Assembly (NCBI GenBank): GCA_964581895.1
Contig: CAZOPR010000017.1
Location: 1 to 15,074 of the forward strand
Reading direction: 5' to 3'
Length of the DNA stretch: 15,074 nucleotides
DNA from: Exilispira sp964581895
GTDB taxonomy: Bacteria > Spirochaetota > JAAYUW01
The translations under genes and the position numbers were made by a program. How positions within the stretch are numbered: position 1 is the stretch's first letter; each line of letters opens with the position of its first letter. The notes beneath the pieces were generated by a model. That model had not been told where the DNA came from. It saw nothing but the letters and a program-made list of their open reading frames with translations, and ran no database searches. Below, piece after piece: positions 5,951 through 13,058 of this stretch.

Positions 5951-8803
5951 ATGAAAAAAAATATAATTAAAAAAATCTTAAAAAGAATTTTTAAGTACCT
6001 TTTTCTTATTTTTGGAATAGTAATCTGTTTAATTTTTATATATTCTAACAAAGAACATGCATTTAAAAACCCTTTTGATACTGTTTTTGATTTTCATTAT
6101 CCCTATTTATCATTTTATGGAGATGATGGTTATGTTTATATATTAGATTCAAATACTAGTGGATTCAGTCGTCTTGTTAAACTTGATTTAACTGGAAAGG
6201 TAATATTTACACTTGAAGCTGGGAAAATAGGTAAAGAAGAAGTGAATTCCTTTTCAACAGCTGCAATTGATAAAGATGGTTTTGTATATATTTATACTAA
6301 GTTTTTTAATATTTTTGACGGTCTTTTAGAGCGAATAACTATTCAAAAGTATAATCCTAAAGGGAAGTATGTTGCAACTCTTTTTGAAAAAACATTTGAT
6401 AAAAATGAGAGTGAAAAACTTGCTGATACTGCAAATTATGGTATCGTAAGTTTAAATATTAAAGATGGTTTTCTTTTTTTCTTTTATTTTGATAGTCCAG
6501 ATCAGATTTCTCTTTACAGTATTCCAATCACTAAAGGTTCAACTCAAGAGAAAGTTCAAATAAAAAAAAGAGTATCGATTCCAATTGAAAATGAATTATT
6601 GGATATAACAGGAACTAGACCTGGGGCAATATTTTATACTTTTGCTGATGAAGTTATAAATTTTTTTGATGATAAATTAAAAAGCAGATCTATAAAAATT
6701 GAAACTATGTCAGATAAGTTTTCTGGAATTAATCCTTTTCCACTCAATATAGATAAAGAAGGAAGACTTGTTTTTAATGAAATTTTTAGTCAGCAAATTA
6801 TACAGGTTACTCCGAATGAAAACAAATATTCGATTTTACCAATATTTAAATTATCAGACCTTCAAGGATATAAATACAAGCATCCACTTATAACTTATTT
6901 TTCAATAAATAATTCAGGATATATTACTACTGTTGATAGAACGAATCATACTATCCTAATAATTTCACCTGATGGCAAATTAGAAAAAGTTTTCAATAAT
7001 GGCAAATATTCAAATATAGTTTTAGTTAAAAGATTTTTGCTTTGGTTAGCATTTATCTCTATATTAGTCTTATTTCTAATATTTATTATTAATATTTACA
7101 AAGATACAATGAAAAGAAGAATCCCATTTATTGCTAAGTATGTATTTTTTATCTCTTTTTTAATTATAGTAAGTATTTATTTTACTGGAAATTATATTTT
7201 TAATATTATGTTTAAAAATCAGCAAAAGCAGATACTTGAGAAATATAAATTTGCTGCACAGCTTGGAACTAAAATGATTGATGGGGAGTTGTTGAAATCT
7301 ATTAATTCATTAAATGATGTTAATTCTGAGGCATATGAAAAACTTAAAGAACAAATGAACTCTATAGTAAACTTTAACAAAGATGATTGGAATCAAAATT
7401 TAGATGTCTATCTCTATAAAGTTGTTAACGATAGATTTTATATTATTGATACTTTTGGGTATGATTTTTTATATCCATATAATGTGCAAGAATCATATTA
7501 TGATGTACTTAAATATGGAAATCCAATTGCAATTAGATATTTTGATGAGAATGGAGAATGGATAAGTGGTGTTTCAGCTATTTATGATTCAAATTCAAAA
7601 CTAGTTGGAATTCTTGAAATATCTTCTGCATTTGTTCTGCAACGCGAATTAGAAAAAATATTTAAACAAAATATGTTAAAAATAATTGGTATGTTTGCTT
7701 TAATTTTCAACGCCATTCTTTTTAGCTTTACATTACCATTAATTTTTTCTATTCGTAAACTTGAAAAAATGGCAAAAGAAATAACTAAAAAAAATTATGA
7801 TGTAAAAGTTAATATAAAAAGTAAGGATGAAATTGAAGATTTAGGCAAAGTTTTTAATACAATGGCAAGTGAACTTAAAAATCATATAAATTATATAAAT
7901 GGTCTTGTAAGAGCTAATTCTCTTTTTGTTCCAAAAGAAATAATAATGTTTTTAAATAAAAAGAGTATAATAGATGTTTCCCTTGGTGATCAAGTAAGTA
8001 AAACCATGTCAGTAATGTTTGTAGATATTAGAGATTTCACAATGCTTTCAGAAAAACTAACCCCAAGAGAGAATTTCAACTTTTTAAATTCATATCTTAA
8101 CCGTATGGGACCTATTGTAAGGGAAAACAATGGTTATGTAGATAAATATATAGGTGATGGGATAATGGCTCTTTTCCCACATTCTCCTCATGATGCATTA
8201 AAGGCTGGAGTTGAAATGAAGAGAGAAATCAAAATTTATAATAATCAGAGGGCATCTTTAGGTTATAGTCCCATAAAGATAGGTATCGGTATTAATACAG
8301 GGGAGATAATGCTTGGTATCATTGGAGAGAAGTTACGTTATGAAGGAACTGTTATTTCAGATACAGTTAACCTCGCATCCAGAATTGAAAGTCTTACAAA
8401 ATATTATGGGATTTCTATGGTAATTAGTGATAATACATTTAACGAAGTATTTGGTAACTCTAACCCTTCAGAAACTCAAACAATAACCTCAAATTACAGA
8501 AAAAGACTTATTGATTATGTTATTGTAAAAGGTAAAACTACACCAACAGCAATATATGAAATTTTTGAGGAAGATATAGAGGAACAAGTAAGATTAAAAA
8601 GTGAAACTTTAAATGATTTCGAAAAAGCGATATCATTATTTTTTAATCGTGATATTTCTTCTTCTCTTGAAATATTTATTAAAATTAACCAGAAAAATCC
8701 AGATGATCCGATTGTAAAATTATATTTAAATCGTTGTAATGAATTTCTAAAGTTTGGTTTACCGGAGAATTGGGAAAAAGCTATGAAGCTTGAATTTAAG
8801 TAG
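5951..8803 (+). CDS. Membrane-anchored class III adenylate cyclase with propeller-like sensor and HAMP
   Basis: I start at the ATG at 5951 (AGGGA seven bases upstream; 950 residues) rather than an upstream TTG without a good site. Order: transmembrane helix about 16-32; a roughly 320-residue extracytoplasmic part with beta-propeller-like strands (DGYVYILD, DKDGFVYIY, SPDGKLEKVF); helices about 361-382 and 395-415; a second outside sensor segment about 420-570, Cache-like in place and length; helix about 576-600; HAMP about 597-649; catalytic domain about 684-829. Metal-binding aspartates are D692 (FVDIRDF) and D736 (YIGDG). K732 and D804 fit ATP rather than GTP, and N807 and R811 (NLASRIE) are the transition-state residues. 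All key residues are present, so an active, ligand-controlled cAMP producer is likely. The C-terminal 120 residues are helical and may be TPR-like. The ligand is unknown. It stands alone with its own promoter. Confidence 0.92.
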   Translation: MKKNIIKKILKRIFKYLFLIFGIVICLIFIYSNKEHAFKNPFDTVFDFHYPYLSFYGDDGYVYILDSNTSGFSRLVKLDLTGKVIFTLEAGKIGKEEVNSFSTAAIDKDGFVYIYTKFFNIFDGLLERITIQKYNPKGKYVATLFEKTFDKNESEKLADTANYGIVSLNIKDGFLFFFYFDSPDQISLYSIPITKGSTQEKVQIKKRVSIPIENELLDITGTRPGAIFYTFADEVINFFDDKLKSRSIKIETMSDKFSGINPFPLNIDKEGRLVFNEIFSQQIIQVTPNENKYSILPIFKLSDLQGYKYKHPLITYFSINNSGYITTVDRTNHTILIISPDGKLEKVFNNGKYSNIVLVKRFLLWLAFISILVLFLIFIINIYKDTMKRRIPFIAKYVFFISFLIIVSIYFTGNYIFNIMFKNQQKQILEKYKFAAQLGTKMIDGELLKSINSLNDVNSEAYEKLKEQMNSIVNFNKDDWNQNLDVYLYKVVNDRFYIIDTFGYDFLYPYNVQESYYDVLKYGNPIAIRYFDENGEWISGVSAIYDSNSKLVGILEISSAFVLQRELEKIFKQNMLKIIGMFALIFNAILFSFTLPLIFSIRKLEKMAKEITKKNYDVKVNIKSKDEIEDLGKVFNTMASELKNHINYINGLVRANSLFVPKEIIMFLNKKSIIDVSLGDQVSKTMSVMFVDIRDFTMLSEKLTPRENFNFLNSYLNRMGPIVRENNGYVDKYIGDGIMALFPHSPHDALKAGVEMKREIKIYNNQRASLGYSPIKIGIGINTGEIMLGIIGEKLRYEGTVISDTVNLASRIESLTKYYGISMVISDNTFNEVFGNSNPSETQTITSNYRKRLIDYVIVKGKTTPTAIYEIFEEDIEEQVRLKSETLNDFEKAISLFFNRDISSSLEIFIKINQKNPDDPIVKLYLNRCNEFLKFGLPENWEKAMKLEFK

Positions 8804-8835
8804 ATTTATTCAATATTTTTGTCTTTTATATTTTA

Positions 8836-8865
8836 TATTGAGTCTCTGCATATTGAATCTCTGCA
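8836..8865. repeat. 15-bp tandem duplication
   Basis: TATTGAGTCTCTGCA is followed directly by TATTGAATCTCTGCA, with one difference, just after the cyclase gene. No function is evident. Confidence 0.85.
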
Positions 8866-8883
8866 ACATTTTCGCAGTAGGGC

Positions 8884-8899
8884 ATCGCATTAATGCGAT
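8884..8899. repeat. Perfect 16-bp palindrome
   Basis: ATCGCATTAATGCGAT is fully self-complementary and lies 80 bases after the cyclase stop. It is followed by an A run rather than a T run on the plus strand, so it is not a standard terminator for the cyclase gene. It could be a protein-binding site. Confidence 0.8.
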
Positions 8900-9072
8900 A
8901 AAAATTCTTGCTTGCGCATTGCGTCTAAGATTTATGATTATCTGAAGTTTTGCTTAATTTTTTTTTTTTATTATAAATTAGGTGAAATTTGAATGAAAGA
9001 AAAATTGCAAGCTTTGTAATTATTATTAGCTATTTTTGATAGAATTAACTCAAAATATCGTTATACATGCTG

Positions 9073-9486
9073 CTATGTGATGTCATCTAAAAATGTTTTA
9101 AGTAGATTCATTTTTATTTCACTAGGGAAAAAATTTAGGCTTTCCAAGTCTTTAATATCGTGCCACTCTAAAATGTACTTATTATCTTCAGATTGTCTAT
9201 CTTTTTCGGGACTACCAAGTTTCAGGTTACCGAAGTATTTTGATACCAGATATATGTATTGAGTTCGTTTATCAAATTCGTTGTTAACTTGCCATAACAA
9301 TTTGTCTACTTCAATTTCTAAGCTTGTCTCTTCTTTAATCTCTCTAATTAAAGCACTGATGTTGTCTTCACTTTCTTCGACACTACCACCAGGTAAAACA
9401 AAATAGTCCTTATCAGCTTTGATTCTATGCATTAGTAAAATTTTTCCCGATTCGATAATAATAGCCGAAACTCTTTTATTTGTCAT
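9073..9486 (-). CDS. Nudix hydrolase (leftmost cassette gene)
   Basis: Nudix enzymes cleave nucleoside diphosphates linked to another group. The box begins at GGSVEES (about 33-39) and continues ALIREIKEETSLEIE, with the REUxEE metal-binding acids present but serine where the usual final glycine stands. VLPGGSVEE and the opening RVSAIIIESGKILLMHR are typical of small MutT-like members of about 130-145 residues. The ATG at 9486 gives MTNKRVS, the common family start. An alternative in-frame ATG at 9510 lies inside the cassette core GTTATGT. Neither has a clear ribosome site. The stop is followed three bases later by GTATAAC, a likely R'' core. The substrate cannot be deduced. Confidence 0.88.
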   Translation of the reverse strand: MTNKRVSAIIIESGKILLMHRIKADKDYFVLPGGSVEESEDNISALIREIKEETSLEIEVDKLLWQVNNEFDKRTQYIYLVSKYFGNLKLGSPEKDRQSEDNKYILEWHDIKDLESLNFFPSEIKMNLLKTFLDDIT

Positions 9487-9506
9487 AATTATTTTTAGAT
9501 AATTGC

Positions 9507-9521
9507 ACATAACGGTTAGGT
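9507..9521 (-). other. Collapsed attC: R'' and R' cores almost touching
   Basis: On the minus strand ACCTAAC (fits RYYYAAC) is followed after one base by GTTATGT (fits the loose R' form), with none of the stem or loop normally between them. I read this as an attC that lost its central part between the immunity-protein and Nudix cassettes. Chance is possible in AT-rich DNA, but the position between two cassette genes favours a remnant. Confidence 0.4.
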
Positions 9522-9550
9522 GATATATTTTGGTCGGTGATATATTTTGG
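9519..9550. repeat. 15-bp direct repeat, 17-bp period
   Basis: GGTGATATATTTTGG occurs at 9519-9533 and again at 9536-9550. It lies at the collapsed cassette junction just after the immunity-protein gene and may mark the slip or deletion that removed the attC centre. Confidence 0.85.
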
Positions 9551-9559
9551 ACATGAAAT

Positions 9560-10042
9560 CTACAATCCCAACCCTTTTGCCTTTTTTGCTATTGTTGCTT
9601 TAATAAGCTTCACCAAATCATCAGCTAAATCTAAATCCTCCAGTTTTTTCAATTGCCAATTTCTCTCATCTTCAAAGGATTTCCCAGCCAATTTTAATGC
9701 CTTTTGTGCATAAAGTGCCGCTCCCATACAATGATCAGCCATATGTGCAGTTGCTACGCCATGTCCAACTGCACGAGCTACGGCATAAGCAACCGGATTG
9801 TCTATTGTTTTAGCAAAAGAATGAACATCTCTAGAGGCTTTAATTGCGACACCAGTTGAAGATTTTCCTTCTATCCAATCTCTAGCAATTTTGATTGCGT
9901 ATATTATAGGCTCATCTAATTCTTTGTTATAATAGATTAGAACTCTCTCAAAGCAAGATATTGCCCACGCCATCAATTTTCTATGGTTTTCTAAAGATAA
10001 TTCACCACCACGGTGAATAGCCACAAATTTTTTATCTCTCAC
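9560..10042 (-). CDS. Imm-5-like putative immunity protein
   Basis: The 160-residue, largely helical protein resembles the family annotated as putative immunity protein (Imm-5-like). Conserved-looking parts are IHRGGELSLENHRKLMAWA at about 9-27, ARDWIEGK at 53-60, ARAVGHGVATAHMADH at 89-104 and GAALYAQKALKLAGKS at 107-122. Such proteins were proposed to neutralise polymorphic toxins, but experimental proof for this family is thin and no toxin is adjacent. Residue 1 is a GTG codon; AGAGGT lies about eight bases upstream. The sequence around it (ATAGGTGAG) resembles a cassette R' core, so the start may overlap the recombination site. The fold call is from memory of family motifs. Confidence 0.72.
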   Translation of the reverse strand: MRDKKFVAIHRGGELSLENHRKLMAWAISCFERVLIYYNKELDEPIIYAIKIARDWIEGKSSTGVAIKASRDVHSFAKTIDNPVAYAVARAVGHGVATAHMADHCMGAALYAQKALKLAGKSFEDERNWQLKKLEDLDLADDLVKLIKATIAKKAKGLGL

Positions 10043-10060
10043 CTATCTACCTCTGATAGA

Positions 10061-10126
10061 GATAATCCTATAAAAAAATAATGCAAAAATAATCCTATAA
10101 AAAAATATGGCAAAGATAATCCTAAG
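10061..10126. repeat. 27-bp tandem repeat, about 2.5 copies
   Basis: Units start at 10061, 10088 and 10115. The first two match over nearly the whole 27 bases (AATCCTATAAAAAAATA shared); the third keeps only about its first 12 bases (GATAATCCTA). The array sits just upstream of the immunity-protein gene. The rest of the gap, up to 10283, has no convincing gene. Confidence 0.85.
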
Positions 10127-10198
10127 AATATACCATAAAAGTTGATGCTATGTTGAATGTTCGATTGACCTCTTCACCTGCCATTACATCAAGCCATT

Positions 10199-10257
10199 GT
10201 TGTGTGCTCGTGCTATTTTATTTTTTTCTTCCATGATGTTTTTGCCACAGCACAAAC
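10199..10257 (-). other. attC-like stem without clear cores, downstream of the nitrilase gene
   Basis: Arms GTTGTGTGCTCGTGC (10199-10213) and GCCACAGCACAAAC (10244-10257) pair imperfectly, including a single extra base in one arm, as attC stems have. No GTTRRRY-like core is found at the ends, so this is at best a decayed attC. Confidence 0.35.
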
Positions 10258-10283
10258 TTTATCGTCCTTTTTATATCAATACA

Positions 10284-11027
10284 TCATATTTCACAATGTA
10301 GCATTCCTTCTTTTCCAATCGGCATCTCTGCTATGATCTCTCCAACAGGCGATACAACCATAGCCCCTCCAAAACTCCCACCATCCAATTTTTCATCGGC
10401 AAGATAGTTCACCATTAAAGTAGTACTTCCAGCAAGTTTAACTCTTTCTATATATTCAAGCTTTTCTTCGTCCCACCTTTTTTGATCATAAACGCCATCT
10501 TCAAAACAGCGAGCAAATGGAAAGAGTATCCAATCTGGTCGCAATCCCTGAACTTGAGTAATAAGTTTCTCACTAAAAAGGTCACCGCATATTAGAAAAG
10601 CGAAAGTTCCCAGAGTCGTCCTTGCCTTCTTAAGCTCATTCCCTTTACAATAGACTCTCGGGTCGGCTTTCTTTCCATGCCATCCAGAAGTCATGCGGCG
10701 ATATTTCAATGCAATATCCCCATCTGGCGTTATTAGAATGGCAGAGTCATAGAGTTTCTTTCCTTCTCTTTCCAAAATACCAATACCTATGTGTATCTTC
10801 TTCCTTTTTGCAATCTCAGACAAAGTGTGGGTAAATTCTCCTGGTATCGCTAATCCAAGTGGTAGATCATGAAGTAGATCGTCATTATTGATAAGTCCTG
10901 TTATAGCAGCTTCTGGAAAAAGAACCAAATCCGTATCATCGGGACATTCATGTATGGCTTCCACTATGTGTCTAAAGTTAGTTTCAATATTCTCTGTAAC
11001 ACGAATTACGACAAGAGTTGCTTTCAT
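10284..11027 (-). CDS. Carbon-nitrogen hydrolase (nitrilase superfamily)
   Basis: The nitrilase-superfamily triad is visible: E39 in LFPEAAITG, K108 in ALKYRRM and the nucleophile C147 in FLICGDLF. The late strand GGAMVVSPVGEIIAEMP is also typical. These enzymes hydrolyse amides or, rarely, nitriles. The 247-residue length is short but normal for a single-domain amidase. I start at the ATG at 11027, with AGAGGT six bases upstream, instead of an upstream in-frame TTG at 11057. The substrate is unknown. The gene ends at 10284, followed by an attC-like hairpin. It probably entered as an integron cassette, although its boundary sites are decayed. Confidence 0.9.
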   Translation of the reverse strand: MKATLVVIRVTENIETNFRHIVEAIHECPDDTDLVLFPEAAITGLINNDDLLHDLPLGLAIPGEFTHTLSEIAKRKKIHIGIGILEREGKKLYDSAILITPDGDIALKYRRMTSGWHGKKADPRVYCKGNELKKARTTLGTFAFLICGDLFSEKLITQVQGLRPDWILFPFARCFEDGVYDQKRWDEEKLEYIERVKLAGSTTLMVNYLADEKLDGGSFGGAMVVSPVGEIIAEMPIGKEGMLHCEI

Positions 11028-11073
11028 GATTTTACCTCTAAATACTTGTTTTAGCAACTTTTACAATGATTTC

Positions 11074-11169
11074 GGCTAATGCCTGCGGTTTCACGATGTT
11101 CATCAGGCTTAAATGCTTCCCGATTGAGTATTCTAAATGCTGATGAGTTTAGCAAAAACATTGTTAAAT
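11074..11169 (-). other. Degenerate attC of the second Nudix cassette
   Basis: On the minus strand ATTTAAC (11169-11163) fits R'' exactly, and ATTAGCC (11080-11074) resembles an R' core with altered first bases. A CATCAG/CTGATG stem (11101-11106 with 11140-11145) lies between. The plus-strand sequence from 11163 matches 12 of 16 bases of the inverted start of the same cassette at 11928, which supports a shared origin. Confidence 0.5.
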
Positions 11170-11266
11170 GATACCACCTATTGGATGTTACCAGCAATCT
11201 CAAATCAATATTATACTAATGCATACTTTATAAAGATTATAAAGTGAAATAACTTCTACTATGATC

Positions 11267-11361
11267 AGTTTTATATGTTTTATATACTTCTTCAACTCTT
11301 GAATTTTAAAAAATACTTATTACTATTTTAAGTTTTATATGTTTTATATACTTCTTCAACT
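11267..11361. repeat. 31-bp direct repeat duplicating the 3' end of the Nudix gene
   Basis: Positions 11267-11297 and 11331-11361 are identical over 31 bases. The second copy encodes the last residues of the Nudix protein (VEEVYKTYKT). The first copy lies after its stop and, if read through, would continue YKTYKTDHSRSYFTL before a stop. This looks like a local duplication that gave the gene a new end. Confidence 0.92.
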
Positions 11362-11786
11362 GCCCAAATCTGGTGAGGTAAAAATAGTTTTTCTTTTACT
11401 TCATCAATAGTTAACCAAACAAGATAATGATCAGATTCAGTAGGATTCGCTATAACTTTATCAATTTCCATATAATAAAACCAACCTATTCCATGAAAAA
11501 AAGTCTTGGTTTGATCTATAAAATGATAATAATCACCCTTGCAAACAAATTTTAATGGTGTTACCTTAAGTCCAGCTTCTTCTAAGCATTCTCGCTCTAT
11601 ACATTGGTTGTGAGTTTCATCATTATCAATCCCTCCACCTAGTAAAAAATATCCTTCTTTGCCGTTATAAAGATGTGTCATTACTACTGGTATTTTACCA
11701 TTTTGGTCAAATCCAACACCGTAAGCTCCGACACGTTCAGTATAGATTGTGTTTGATTCTTTATGTCCAAATGTCTTTTCTATCAT
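11328..11786 (-). CDS. Nudix hydrolase (second)
   Basis: A complete Nudix box runs from GGGIDNDE to RECLEEAGLKV, with R65, E66, E69 and E70 (from the ATG at 11786) as the REUxEE metal site. I prefer this ATG, with AGAGGA seven bases upstream, over a GTG at 11804. That gives 152 residues. GAYGVGFDQNGKIPVVMTH before and HYLVWLTIDEVKEKL after the box are normal for the family. The sequence is not close to the other Nudix protein at 9073, so they are independent arrivals rather than a duplication. The extreme C-terminus is repeated just downstream. Substrate unknown. Confidence 0.92.
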   Translation of the reverse strand: MIEKTFGHKESNTIYTERVGAYGVGFDQNGKIPVVMTHLYNGKEGYFLLGGGIDNDETHNQCIERECLEEAGLKVTPLKFVCKGDYYHFIDQTKTFFHGIGWFYYMEIDKVIANPTESDHYLVWLTIDEVKEKLFLPHQIWAVEEVYKTYKT

Positions 11787-11921
11787 ATTGTTATCCTCTT
11801 TCACGATCTATTATAAATAAATCTACTGTTCTTAACTTAATACTAAATTAAATTATAAGTTCTATGTACATTTAGAAATGTAGTATATCAGTTGCCGCTC
11901 CTTTTCTAGAGGGGTGATATT

Positions 11922-12030
11922 AGCTAACGGCTTCAGTGTATGTGAAGTTGGCGTTAGCCAATTTTGGTGAGCGAAGCGAGGAATTTGGGCGGAGCACAGA
12001 AGGCACGAAGCCAGATACGCTCTGTTATAC
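11922..12030 (-). other. attC site following the HEPN-like cassette
   Basis: R'' is GTATAAC (12030-12024) and R' is GTTAGCT (11928-11922), 109 bases in all. Internal arms GGCTTCAGTG (11929-11938) and CACGAAGCC (12004-12012) pair with one unpaired base, as in attC L arms. A second nested hairpin is formed by TAACGGCTTCA and TGAAGTTGGCGTTA (about 11925-11956). The inner stretch ATTTTGGTGAGC recurs at the right edge of the window in the other strong site. Confidence 0.7.
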
Positions 12031-12043
12031 GCCATGCACATTT

Positions 12044-12349
12044 TCATCGCCAATGTCCTTCTATACAGAAATCAAACTCTTGAAGAGTTATGGAACTCTC
12101 GATCACAAAATCAATGCAAAACTGAGCATCTTCTACAGTTGGAATTCCCTTCGAACCATATCGAATCCTATGGATATGATAAGTTCCATCTATAGTTCTT
12201 GATATACTTGGTGTGAGCAGTCGAAATTCAACATATCTTCGATAATCTATTCCTAAACTAAGAATTTTTACGGCTTTTTGAAGAGCTTCTATAGATTCCT
12301 TTACTTTATAAATAAATTCTGACAATTTTTCACGGCTATCAATATGCAT
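12044..12349 (-). CDS. Small unknown protein, partner of the HEPN-like gene
   Basis: I do not recognise this 101-residue protein. It begins with a predicted amphipathic helix (LSEFIYKVKESIEALQKAVK), followed by a strand-rich part (YVEFRLLTPSI, GTYHIHRIRYG) and a final mixed segment. It starts 11 bases after the HEPN-like gene and ends at the attC site, so both ride in one cassette of about 1.06 kb. The ATG at 12349 lacks a good ribosome site, so it may depend on translation of the gene before it. A second gene paired with a HEPN-like protein may be an antitoxin or cofactor, but this is a guess from position. Confidence 0.7.
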   Translation of the reverse strand: MHIDSREKLSEFIYKVKESIEALQKAVKILSLGIDYRRYVEFRLLTPSISRTIDGTYHIHRIRYGSKGIPTVEDAQFCIDFVIESSITLQEFDFCIEGHWR

Positions 12350-12360
12350 GAAGAAACTAT

Positions 12361-12957
12361 TTAAAAAGTCAATGATTCACCGAAAAAGAAAGGTGATCGC
12401 CCAAACTGCCCTTTTTTTCTGCTTTCATAGTCATCGATAAGTTGAGCAAATGCGAGAGCAACTTTATCGAGAGATTCTTCTATTTTATTTTGTTCCAATA
12501 GTTGCGCAGATTCTTTAAGGTTATTTTTTGTTTCTTCACATTGAACTAGTTCGATCAAAGATATTTCTGAGAATTTAATATAGAATATAAGCGGCGTGTT
12601 TTTCTCAAAAAAGTTTGTTGCACTTGCTCTAAATGCTTCAATATCTAATTTGGATGGTAAAGGGCTATGATGCTTTAACGCAACTCTCGCTCTATTTAAT
12701 CTTCTCATCGATTCCTTCTGAGTAGGCAGCCCGGCCGGCAATTTTGAAGCTAATATTTCCCAATATTCTAAAAATGACGGCCATCCTTTGCCAACTTCTA
12801 AATACTCAGAAGCAAGTTGAAGAAAGAGTTCAATTGCATCATGAAATGTTAAGATTGAAGCTGAGCATAATGGTTCTGGTCTTTGAGATTGTTCAACAGC
12901 TACTTTATAGAGATATTTAATAAATGCGAGCCGTCTAACAACACTCTCATTTAACAT
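12361..12957 (-). CDS. HEPN-like helical protein, candidate RNase toxin
   Basis: The 198-residue protein is almost all helical. A segment ASILTFHDAIELFLQLASEY at about 33-52 resembles the first core helix of HEPN domains, and RVALKH at 91-96 fits the HEPN R-x4-6-H catalytic pattern within NRARVALKHHSPLP. HEPN proteins of this kind are often ribonucleases in toxin-antitoxin or phage-defence systems. Here the match is short and no search was possible, so the family call is tentative. The start ATG at 12957 has AGGAGG ten bases upstream. It is the first gene of a two-gene integron cassette, the usual setting for cassette-borne toxin or defence pairs. Confidence 0.72.
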   Translation of the reverse strand: MLNESVVRRLAFIKYLYKVAVEQSQRPEPLCSASILTFHDAIELFLQLASEYLEVGKGWPSFLEYWEILASKLPAGLPTQKESMRRLNRARVALKHHSPLPSKLDIEAFRASATNFFEKNTPLIFYIKFSEISLIELVQCEETKNNLKESAQLLEQNKIEESLDKVALAFAQLIDDYESRKKGQFGRSPFFFGESLTF

Positions 12958-12985
12958 AGTTTCTTATCCTCCTATTGTGCATGGC

Positions 12986-13058
12986 GTATAGCCGCTGTTG
13001 TACGAAGGCCTGGCCAAACATCGATATAAAAATAAAAGCCAGGATGGCGTTGTTAATC
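12986..13058 (-). other. Candidate attC after the cation-transporter gene
   Basis: The site runs from GATTAAC (R''-like, overlapping the transporter stop) to GCTATAC, which would be GTTATAC but for one base, about 73 bases. GCCAGG (13038-13043) and CCTGGC (13009-13014) form a perfect inner stem. The R' side carries the start of the HEPN-like cassette, whose other end reads GTTATAC. The R' change may hinder recombination. Confidence 0.5.

Noticed and set aside
8884..8925. Palindrome as intrinsic terminator of the cyclase gene
   Set aside because: No T run follows on the plus strand; the following bases are mostly A.
10130..10283. Possible small genes (for example a reading MAGEEVNRTFNIAS) on the minus strand
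   Set aside because: Frames are under 35 codons, have no ribosome site and no recognisable domain, and overlap a decayed attC-like hairpin.
11862..12053. 63-codon open frame on the minus strand across an attC
   Set aside because: It is read through the R''/R' hairpin region and overlaps the end of a better gene; the composition is that of attC, and there is no ribosome site.
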